NCBI GenBank assembly: GCA_039819085.1
Contig: JBCBSQ010000004.1
Coordinates: 1 to 64,000 of the forward strand
Direction of reading: 5' to 3'
Origin: MED-G105 sp039819085
GTDB lineage: Bacteria > Pseudomonadota > Alphaproteobacteria > Caulobacterales > Parvularculaceae
DNA: 64,000 nucleotides
Position 1 is the stretch's first letter. Every line of letters starts with the position of its first letter. The translations under genes were made by a program, and so were the position numbers. Below the pieces are notes generated by a model. The model was not told where the DNA came from. It was given only the letters and a program-made list of their open reading frames with translations, and did no database searches. Positions 57,001 through 64,000 of this stretch are shown piece by piece.

Positions 57001-57158
57001 GTCCCGGGCGCGTCGACTGACCCGGCGACCGCCGTTGCGCGCCCGCCGCGGGCAGGACCTATGTTCCGGTATTCGAAACTGCTGAAATCCTGCGCGGACG
57101 CCGCATCCGCGAATGAGAGACTCAAACATATTAGCGCCGCAGAAATCCGCAGAAGCAT
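54081..57158 (-). CDS. Secreted BNR/VPS10-like repeat protein (annotated glycosyl hydrolase type)
   Basis: The protein has 1025 residues. It has a clean signal peptide (LLRISAALICLSLSFADAAS, cut near ASAQ). The mature part is a pair of propellers built from Asp-box repeats: WKTTDYGESW, YKSVNGGETW, FKTEDGGATW, WKTVDGGATW, YKSTDQGASF and WKSVDGGKTW. Such proteins resemble sortilin/VPS10 domains and are often labelled glycosyl hydrolase, although catalytic residues of sialidases are not evident. A C-terminal helical region with SEARRLADELSSEKDALEAM follows a beta-sandwich. They are widespread in Bacteroidetes and Proteobacteria and are probably involved in polymer binding or degradation. The exact activity is not known. 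Confidence 0.75.
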   Translation of the reverse strand: MLLRISAALICLSLSFADAASAQDFSSFEYRNIGPARGGRATAVAGSVDAPGTFYMGSSGGGVWKTTDYGESWLSVSDEAFGSPSIGDIAIAQNDANIVYVGTGSDGLRSNVIRGDGVYKSVNGGETWEHVGLKETGHIGAVEIDPRNHNVVWVAAIGQAFNANEERGVFKTEDGGATWKKVLYHSDKVGFTDIELLPGNPDVAFASAWKAERKPWTIISGGTADEAGIWKTVDGGATWTKLKEGLPEGLTGKIDLAVSPADSSVLYALVEAPQGVGGLYKSTDQGASFELVSDKKELVNRPFYYTNVDVDPTDSDIVYVMATQYWKSVDGGKTWSEMRPPHGDSHDMWIHPENPDHFVQANDGGATVTFNGGETWSTQFNQPTVEVYQVEVDDQHPYWVYGGQQDNWTTISVPSMAPSRAQIAGAFLMATGGCETGPAAPKPGDPDTVYANCKGRFGVYDKRTGQEKAYYVGASNMYGHNPKDLKYRFQRVAPIHVSPHDPNVVYHTSQFVHRTTDEGRTWETISPDLTAFEADKQVVSGAPITRDVTGEEVYSTIYSLRESSAQKGVIWVGANDGPVHVTRDDGKIWTNVTPPDLPPGGRVDAVEPSPHKAGKAYVSVLRYQLGDWKPYIYRTEDFGATWTLLTDGANGIPQDAPTRVVREDPVREGLLFAGTEKGVFVSLDDGATWKAFQQNLPLTPVTDIKIHRGDLVLSTMGRGFWVLDDMTALRDEAIERQATEPLLFKPKPGYRYRASFKEEVGAPDYPRAFVAIDYYLPEGGDAGDNPPVRLEIRGADGALVNAFESAPPKDDKSTDEGEGAGDEATRDMSTETVTYVSSEALAAEPGMRRFRWNMDYQGPWRADEDKRYRNGPMAAPGTYTLKLSHGDKTVTQAVVLRADPRVIERGVTAADIEAQTELVLKVRDRLSEARRLADELSSEKDALEAMDGPLKDNEAARLATLTLAMADLKTKEEGFYQQPMLIDQLRYLYFMLGGADQAPGQDAIARFEELSESFAAIKAKVGEAE

Positions 57159-57330
57159 TCAGTCCACCCTTGATTGACAACGCCGCAAAGAGACCAGAGC
57201 CGTGCACTCAAGGCAAGGAGGCTGGGGCGGTGGCGCGCCGATGTCAGAGCGTCGCGTAATGCTTGCAAGAGGACGCGTTAGCGCAATCAGAGTTTGCGCG
57301 CGCCGGCAAATTCCGCCTCGCAAACCTCCT

Positions 57331-58998
<1,668 letters not shown>

Positions 58999-59284
58999 CC
59001 TGATTCCTCATTTACAGGCCCGCCGACCGCCGGCGCGTCAACCAAGGACGCTCCGTCAAACGGCGTATGGTGCGCTGATCGCCGCCATTTCGAGGCGATT
59101 AATCGCGGCAAAATTGAAACGATTGCGCCTCTTATCGCAGCGCGGGGGTCGTTTCAACGCATGCGGCGTTTGCAGGCGGCCCTCCGCGGCTTATATGCAT
59201 CTGGCAAGACCGCCGCAGGGTCTTTTGGCGAGCCGTCGATACGGCGACCCGCAAAGGCGGCGATGACGAGGGGTTCGCGCGTCG

Positions 59285-59815
59285 ATGTCATATGTGGAAA
59301 GCACGATCGCGTCCGGCGAACGAATCCTGATGCGCGCCAATTTCAATTGGACCTACAGTTTCCTGCCCGTCGTTTGGTTCGGCCTTGGCGTAGCGCCCTC
59401 CGTCATGCTCGCCGCGATCCAGTTCGGCGGCGGCGTCGCTGGCGATGAACTGAGACTCGCCTGGTGGGCCGCCGCCCTCGCAGGCGCATGCGGCGTCGCC
59501 ATCCTTGGAAGCCATTTCGTCCACCTTTGGACGACGGAGATCGTCGTCACCACTTACCGCTTTGTCTACAAGACCGGCCTCATATCGCGTGACGCCCAGG
59601 AAGTGAGCCTCAACAAGATCGAAGAGATCAATCTGCGCCAGTCAATCTGGGGACGGATGTTCGGCTATGGCAAGCTCATCCTTCGCGGCACCGGCGTCGG
59701 CATTATTGAACTGCCGAACCTTGATGATCCGATCACCGTCAGAAAGACGATCGAAAACGCAAAGGCGGAACTCCGCCAGAGCAGTTTCGGCGAACCGGGC
59801 GGCGTCATCGACTGA
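59285..59815 (+). CDS. PH-domain (YdbS-like, bPH2) membrane protein
   Basis: The protein has 176 residues. Two hydrophobic helices at about 26-48 and 60-82 (SFLPVVWFGLGVAPSVML; AAALAGACGVAILGSHF) are followed by a cytoplasmic bacterial PH domain: WTTEIVVTTYRFVYKTGLI, then SLNKIEEINLRQSIWGRMFGY and GKLILRGTGVGIIELPN. This layout is typical of PF03703 proteins, whose function is mostly unclear, possibly membrane-associated stress response or scaffolding. It sits alone between ettA (divergent) and the lipoprotein gene. The 286 bp before it holds only a weak AAGACC/GGTCTT hairpin near 59206-59224 and presumably the promoters of both genes. Confidence 0.8.
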   Translation: MSYVESTIASGERILMRANFNWTYSFLPVVWFGLGVAPSVMLAAIQFGGGVAGDELRLAWWAAALAGACGVAILGSHFVHLWTTEIVVTTYRFVYKTGLISRDAQEVSLNKIEEINLRQSIWGRMFGYGKLILRGTGVGIIELPNLDDPITVRKTIENAKAELRQSSFGEPGGVID

Positions 59816-59910
59816 TCTTCGAAATAGCCACCCGATTGACGCCGCCCCCGGCGACGCTATGGTTGTTGAGCTACATTTGTAGCGAAGAGGCGTCCGGCGC
59901 CGGGGTCAGC

Positions 59911-61365
59911 ATGCGGCGACTTTCAGTTCTTTCGGCGACTATTCTTCTGACGACCCTGCTTATCACAGGCTGCGCAAAGGAATCGTCAGACGACGGGCGA
60001 TCCGGCGATGATCAAATCAACGGGACCGCTGAACGAACAGCGGTCGTAGAAGCGGCGTCAGTAACAGTGCGGCCGAGCGGCGACGGCGAGTCCTGGACCT
60101 TCGACTACGCGCTCAATCATCCAAGTACGGAGCTTAGGCTATACCGACCCTCGGACGGATCGCGCGCGAAAGGCTGGCGGCTTTCCGATGATGACTTTGA
60201 GCTCATCGCAAGGCCCTACGAAGACGGAGAAGAAGACGTCATCCGCCGCCGGGACGGCGCGCCCTTTACGTCGATAAGCGTTACGGAAAAGATAGCGCAT
60301 GACCCAGCCGTAAAAGGCTATTGGCCCTTCGCAAGCCTTGGCGACGACCGAGGTATTTTTGGCTATACGGGACGCATTCTCGCGTGCGCGGAGGAATGCC
60401 CGGTCGACGCGACGGGCGCCGACGGCCCGTTCCCGGTGACGATCGACCCTGGCGACGCCCCCTACTTCCTTGTTGGATCAGCCATCAAAGACGCTCCGTA
60501 TACCTATTTTGACCGCAATGACGGACTGAAGTTCTACGCCGGCGATGTTCCGCCAGTGGAAACAGATGATTTCGTCGCCGTCATCGACCCCGCCTTGCCA
60601 GGAGACATCAAGGCGCGGCTCGACGGCCTCTTCCCGAAACTGATGGCCTACTTCGCCGAGAACCTTGGCGCGGCGGACCGCAAACCGTCCATGTTCGTAT
60701 CCTACAATGCGCCAGGCGATCACGAAGGATCGCACATCAAGGGCGGCACCTTGCCCGGACAATTGTTCATGCATTTCGAAGGCGCGCGCACGGTCGAAAT
60801 CGCCAAGCGGCCCACCTTCCCGCATTTCCTCGCCTGGTTTTTCGCCCATGAAGCGGCGCATCTGTTCCAGAAGTATCGCGGCGTCGATTTCCCGGAGGAC
60901 GAAAGCTGGATCCACGAAGGCGGCGCGGATTTCTTTGCCTTCTTAGCCTTGAGGAGTTTGGCCGCCGCCCCTCAAGACTACCTCAATCTCCGGCTCAACC
61001 GTGCGCTTGATCGATGCGCGGAAGAACTGGCCCGCGGCCCATTACGCGCGGCGAATGAACGCGGCAACTTTCAGGCATACTATGATTGCGGACTACTTCT
61101 GCACATGGCCGCAGCAGAAGAAGTCGCGGCGGCTGACGGACGCGACGCCTTCGCGTTGTGGACGTCCTATGTTGAAACGGCGAAGGCCGAGGGAGAATGG
61201 TCGACAAAGGTCTTTGCCGCATTCATTGAGTCCCTTGGCGCAGCGAATGCGGCGGGCCTTGCGCGGAACGTCCTCGATACGCCGCAGGACGCGCCGCGCG
61301 CGAGCCTGCTTCAGGGGCTTGCCGCCGCCGGCGTCGACGTCGCGTGGGCGGATGACGCCGAGTGA
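59911..61365 (+). CDS. Lipoprotein with gluzincin-type HEXXH metallopeptidase domain
   Basis: The start is the ATG at 59911 (484 residues); an in-frame start at 59836 would place a non-signal leader before it. A lipobox (LLITGC, Cys at about residue 21) marks it as a lipoprotein, probably outer-membrane or periplasmic. The zinc site is HEAAH at 313-317, with Glu336 in WIHEGGAD: 18 residues lie between the second histidine and the glutamate, the gluzincin spacing of M1-type peptidases. The N-terminal ~230 residues are a beta-rich region of unknown family, with two cysteines in ILACAEECPVD. The substrate is not known. It may be a non-standard M1/M61-like peptidase. Confidence 0.75.
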   Translation: MRRLSVLSATILLTTLLITGCAKESSDDGRSGDDQINGTAERTAVVEAASVTVRPSGDGESWTFDYALNHPSTELRLYRPSDGSRAKGWRLSDDDFELIARPYEDGEEDVIRRRDGAPFTSISVTEKIAHDPAVKGYWPFASLGDDRGIFGYTGRILACAEECPVDATGADGPFPVTIDPGDAPYFLVGSAIKDAPYTYFDRNDGLKFYAGDVPPVETDDFVAVIDPALPGDIKARLDGLFPKLMAYFAENLGAADRKPSMFVSYNAPGDHEGSHIKGGTLPGQLFMHFEGARTVEIAKRPTFPHFLAWFFAHEAAHLFQKYRGVDFPEDESWIHEGGADFFAFLALRSLAAAPQDYLNLRLNRALDRCAEELARGPLRAANERGNFQAYYDCGLLLHMAAAEEVAAADGRDAFALWTSYVETAKAEGEWSTKVFAAFIESLGAANAAGLARNVLDTPQDAPRASLLQGLAAAGVDVAWADDAE

Positions 61366-61384
61366 GGACGTTCCGCTATCTTAT

Positions 61385-62503
61385 TCAAGCGGCGCGGTTG
61401 CGGCGCATCGACAGCGCCGGCTCGATTATTGTCTCAGCAATGAAGCGCACCACCGGCGCGACGACACCGTCGCCACATAATTTGTATGCGTCATTATAGC
61501 GTCGCGGCAACTGATAGTCCGGCGGCAATCCCATCAACGACGCGGCTTCACGCGCCGTGATCAGCCTGCTGCGCACCTCTCCCGCTTCAACGAGCAAAAC
61601 CGTCTGCCGGCTGGAGCCGCCCGCTGGCGTACGCAAGCAACCGGCGAGCCCATCGAACCGGACTTCAGCGCGCTGAACACGTCGGCCTTTCTCATCGGTC
61701 CGCATACGGCGGTAGACCGCCCCGACGCTGCGTGCAGGGCTCAACCGAGCCGCCTCGACCCGCGCGCGATGCGCCGGCGTCATGAGCGCCAGGACCCGTT
61801 CGGTCGCGTCCGATGACGCGGCCGGCGCGTCCCAGTCAATGAGATCGATGAGGTCATGATTCCGCCGTGGGACCACAGGCGGGCGGGCCGCCCACCAGCG
61901 CTCGCCAAGCGCCTCGCTGAGCCGAGCCGACGCCCTCGCCTCAGCCACGCTTCGCATATCCACCTCGTCCGAAAGGGGCGGCGCGCCAATGTCCTCCCGC
62001 TGCGCGACGAGGAAAAGACGAGGGCGCGATTGCGGCGTGAACCCGCGGGCGTCGAGCGTGAACATGGCCACGCGATAGCCAAGCTCGGCTATAGCCCGCG
62101 CCGCCCCGAGCAGATCGCGTCCGCCATTCGAAGACATCAGCCCAATGACGTTTTCGATCGCAATGACGGCCGGCGCGCGGCCATCCGCGACAAGCCCGCC
62201 CATCAGGCGCTGGAACGTCCAGAACATCCCGGAGCGGCCGCCGGACAGCCCCGCGCCAGCGCCCGCCAGCGACAGGTCCTGGCACGGAAACGACGCCCAG
62301 GCGAGATCGGCGAGGCCCGGCAAATCGTCCGGGTGAAGCGCCGCTATATCGCAGAGATGAAACGGCGTGGACGGATGGTTCGCCTGATACGCAGCGGCCT
62401 TCATCGGATCGATGTCATTCGCGAACGCGCACCGCCAACCGCCGCCAAGGCCAACCGCGGCCATGCCGCCGCCCGCGAAGAACTCATAAAAGGATCGCGT
62501 CAT
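61385..62503 (-). CDS. DNA cytosine-5 methyltransferase (Dcm/M.HpaII type)
   Basis: The protein has 372 residues with C5-MTase motifs in order: I (YEFFAGGGMAAVGLG, 6-20), IV (SFPCQDLSLAG with catalytic Cys74), VI (ENV at 117-119), VIII (QSRPR at 158-162), a target-recognition region at about 185-310 and the closing motif IX/X (LITAREAASLMGLPPDY...). It methylates cytosine C5 in a sequence I cannot predict. No restriction endonuclease, nicking Vsr protein or mobile element lies beside it, so it is an orphan candidate. The GC content is like its neighbours, which argues against very recent transfer. Confidence 0.9.
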   Translation of the reverse strand: MTRSFYEFFAGGGMAAVGLGGGWRCAFANDIDPMKAAAYQANHPSTPFHLCDIAALHPDDLPGLADLAWASFPCQDLSLAGAGAGLSGGRSGMFWTFQRLMGGLVADGRAPAVIAIENVIGLMSSNGGRDLLGAARAIAELGYRVAMFTLDARGFTPQSRPRLFLVAQREDIGAPPLSDEVDMRSVAEARASARLSEALGERWWAARPPVVPRRNHDLIDLIDWDAPAASSDATERVLALMTPAHRARVEAARLSPARSVGAVYRRMRTDEKGRRVQRAEVRFDGLAGCLRTPAGGSSRQTVLLVEAGEVRSRLITAREAASLMGLPPDYQLPRRYNDAYKLCGDGVVAPVVRFIAETIIEPALSMRRNRAA

Positions 62504-62603
62504 GCCGCCTATTCATCGATATGGACAACGCCTGATTCTGCCTTGATTCTATCGTTCGGCGTGAGGGTCGCTGCCCGCCGGGCCGAAGACCGCTATCGCG
62601 GCG

Positions 62604-63077
62604 TCAGGTCCGAAAGGCGGCGTCCAGAATGCGACGGAGCGCGTCAGCGTCCGTCTGGTCAAAGGCGGACTTCTGATCGCTGTCGATGTCGAGGACGGCG
62701 ATCAACCGATCGTCCGCGCCGAAAACCGGCAGGACAATCTCGGACGCCGCCGCGGCGTCACATGTAATGTGTCCCGGAAACGCGTGCACATCCTCAACGA
62801 TGACCACCTCACGGTTCGCGGCCGCCGTTCCGCACACGCCCTTTCCGAATGGAATACGCAGGCACCCTAGCCGCCCCTGATACGGGCCAACGACAAGCTC
62901 GCCCGGCGCTTCCGGATCGACGACGTAAAACCCCGTCCAGATGAACGCGTCAAAAGCATGATGCAGGTGATTTGAGACGGTCGCCATGCGGGCGACGAGA
63001 TTCGACTCGCCGTCGATCACCGCGACGATCTCCTGCGCCACAGCGTTGTAGCAACTCGCCTTTTCGTCAGCGTTCAT
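62604..63077 (-). CDS. Free methionine-(R)-sulfoxide reductase (fRMsr, MsrC-type GAF protein)
   Basis: The protein has 157 residues, a single GAF domain. The diagnostic cysteines are Cys72, Cys82 and Cys106 (LGCLRIPFGKGVCGTAAA and HITCDAAAASEI); their spacing of 10 and 24 equals that of the E. coli enzyme (Cys84, Cys94, Cys118). It reduces free methionine-R-sulfoxide, repairing oxidised methionine with thioredoxin. It starts 9 bp after the FAH-family gene, so the two are probably co-transcribed, followed by the DNA methyltransferase after 100 bp. Confidence 0.9.
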   Translation of the reverse strand: MNADEKASCYNAVAQEIVAVIDGESNLVARMATVSNHLHHAFDAFIWTGFYVVDPEAPGELVVGPYQGRLGCLRIPFGKGVCGTAAANREVVIVEDVHAFPGHITCDAAAASEIVLPVFGADDRLIAVLDIDSDQKSAFDQTDADALRRILDAAFRT

Positions 63078-63086
63078 CGCAAAACC

Positions 63087-63773
63087 TCAGCTCATCGAAA
63101 ACTCCAGCGGCGGCGCGCCGTCAACGCAGACGCTCACCCGATCGCCTTTCGACAGCGGCGCGACCCCCGCCGGCGTGCCGGTGAAGATGAGATCGCCCGC
63201 GCGCAATTCAATATACAGGGACAATTCAGCGATCACATCCGCAACAGGCCAGATCATCGCCGAAAGCGGCGCGTCCTGGCTGACGGCGCCGTTCACTCGC
63301 GTGACAAGGCGCGCCGACGGGTCGACCACGCCTTTTGCGATTACGCCCATCGGCGCTGACGCGTCGAACGACTTCGCCATGTCCCAGGGCGCGCCGGCCT
63401 TTTTCGCCTGGGCCTGAAGATCGCGGCGCGTGAGGTCGCAGCCAGCGGCGAAGCCGAAGACGAGCCCCTCAGCGGCCGACGAAACGACGTTCCGGCCCCC
63501 CGCCTTAAGGGCCACGACCAGTTCGCCTTCGAAGTGCAGATCCTCCGTCATCGGCGGATAGGGAACGTCGCTGCCGTGCGCGACCAGGCAATCCGCCGCT
63601 TTCGTGAAGAAAACGGGGGCGTCCCGCCGCGCATCGCCCCCCATCTCCGCCACATGGGCGGCGTAATTCTTACCAACGCAGAAAATGCGGCGCACGGGGA
63701 ACAAGCCGCCCCCTTCGATGGGCGCGGCCGCGGGCGCGGACGGCGGAAACGCAAATTGGCTAGGCTCGGTCAT
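63087..63773 (-). CDS. Fumarylacetoacetate hydrolase family protein
   Basis: I use the ATG at 63773 (MTEPSQFAF), 228 residues; an in-frame start at 63800 is possible. FAH-fold features: RIFCVGKNYAAHVAEMG, DLHFEGELVVAL with metal-binding glutamates, FGFAAGCDLTRRDLQ, and the C-terminal GDLIFTGTPAGVAPLSKGD. This is the small one-domain group that includes fumarylpyruvate and 2-hydroxyhepta-dienedioate hydrolases, so likely a C-C bond hydrolase in aromatic catabolism or an oxaloacetate decarboxylase. The substrate is unknown. A fRMsr gene follows after 9 bp. Confidence 0.87.
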   Translation of the reverse strand: MTEPSQFAFPPSAPAAAPIEGGGLFPVRRIFCVGKNYAAHVAEMGGDARRDAPVFFTKAADCLVAHGSDVPYPPMTEDLHFEGELVVALKAGGRNVVSSAAEGLVFGFAAGCDLTRRDLQAQAKKAGAPWDMAKSFDASAPMGVIAKGVVDPSARLVTRVNGAVSQDAPLSAMIWPVADVIAELSLYIELRAGDLIFTGTPAGVAPLSKGDRVSVCVDGAPPLEFSMS

Positions 63774-63868
63774 CCGCAATGGCGTAGCGCGCATCGCCAT
63801 TGCTTGTGAAGCTCATTTGGCCGACCATCCAATCGCCGACGGCCAAAAGCGCCCCGCCGCCGCCCGTT

Positions 63869-64000
63869 CTAGAAGCGGACGTTCACATAGCCGCCAAACA
63901 GGCGCGGCGGGCCGGCGATGAAGGTCGGGATGCCGAAAGCGTCCCCGGTGTTCCCCGCATCAATGATGAACTCCTTGTCGAAAACGTTCTCGACAAAGAA
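63869..64000 (-). CDS. TonB-dependent receptor, C-terminal 43 residues (partial)
   Basis: A minus-strand frame enters from the right edge and ends at a TAG (63869-63871). The segment VENVFDKEFIIDAGNTG, then FIAGPPRLFGGYVNVRF, is the standard last strand pair of a TonB-dependent receptor barrel, with the C-terminal phenylalanine that the BAM complex recognises. The rest of the gene lies beyond the window. The ligand cannot be inferred. It is the second such receptor here; the short piece is too small to show homology between the two. The stop lies 95 bp before the FAH gene start in the same direction. Confidence 0.8.
   Translation of the reverse strand, partial: FFVENVFDKEFIIDAGNTGDAFGIPTFIAGPPRLFGGYVNVRF

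Noticed and set aside
59206..59224. AAGACC/GGTCTT hairpin before the PH-domain gene as a terminator
   Set aside because: The stem is only 6 bp and the flanking genes are divergent, so a terminator is not expected there.

Overview
The window is high-GC DNA, densely coding on both strands. It looks like a chromosomal segment of an alphaproteobacterium: it has a CspA followed by a short charged protein, a PurL next to BolA, EttA, TonB-dependent receptors and an alphaproteobacterial-style carotenoid set. The family is not certain; a marine, pigmented, Parvularcula/Erythrobacter-like lineage would fit. I see no rRNA, tRNA, CRISPR array, insertion sequence or prophage.

Layout. (1) 1-23.5 kb is a surface-polysaccharide locus: polysaccharide pyruvyl transferase end, GINT1-like propeller protein, CocE-type hydrolase, GT4, TIGR04325 methyltransferase, Wzx-type flippase, GT2 and a Wzy/ligase-like membrane protein. 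A two-gene NRPS-PKS assembly line of about 12.8 kb sits in the middle. Its order is A-T-KS-AT-ACP-aminotransferase-C-A-T, then C-T-TE. (2) 23.7-30.3 kb is a carotenoid segment: crtY, an ATP-grasp enzyme, a cytochrome P450, a membrane protein and a crtD-type desaturase, with palindromic and tandem motifs in the crtY/ATP-grasp divergent promoter. (3) 30.4-39.6 kb holds propionyl-CoA synthase and bifunctional malonyl-CoA reductase, the two signature multidomain enzymes of the 3-hydroxypropionate route, as a tight operon. (4) 39.6-45.6 kb holds a 2-hydroxyacid dehydrogenase, a paraoxonase-like protein, a PQQ dehydrogenase and a Tat-exported vanadium-haloperoxidase-type enzyme. (5) 46-50.6 kb holds cspA, a small charged protein, an unusual purL (extra internal domain, in-frame fusion to bolA) and an MpaB/DUF2236 protein. 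(6) 50.7-57.2 kb holds an ArsM-type arsenite methyltransferase, a TonB receptor and a secreted BNR-repeat protein. (7) 57.3-64 kb holds ettA, a PH-domain protein, a gluzincin lipoprotein, an orphan C5 DNA methyltransferase, fRMsr, an FAH-family hydrolase and the end of another TonB receptor.

How it fits together. The strongest candidate for something new is the NRPS-PKS inside the glycan locus. Domain order predicts an aminoacyl starter extended once by malonate, transaminated at the beta carbon and joined to glycine, then passed to a module without an adenylation domain and a thioesterase with a cysteine nucleophile. Its product could decorate the exported polysaccharide. The 3-hydroxypropionate operon directly downstream of crtD suggests malonyl-CoA/3-hydroxypropionate-to-propionyl-CoA flux in a pigmented heterotroph. 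The PurL-BolA fusion with its retained internal ribosome binding site is a third oddity.
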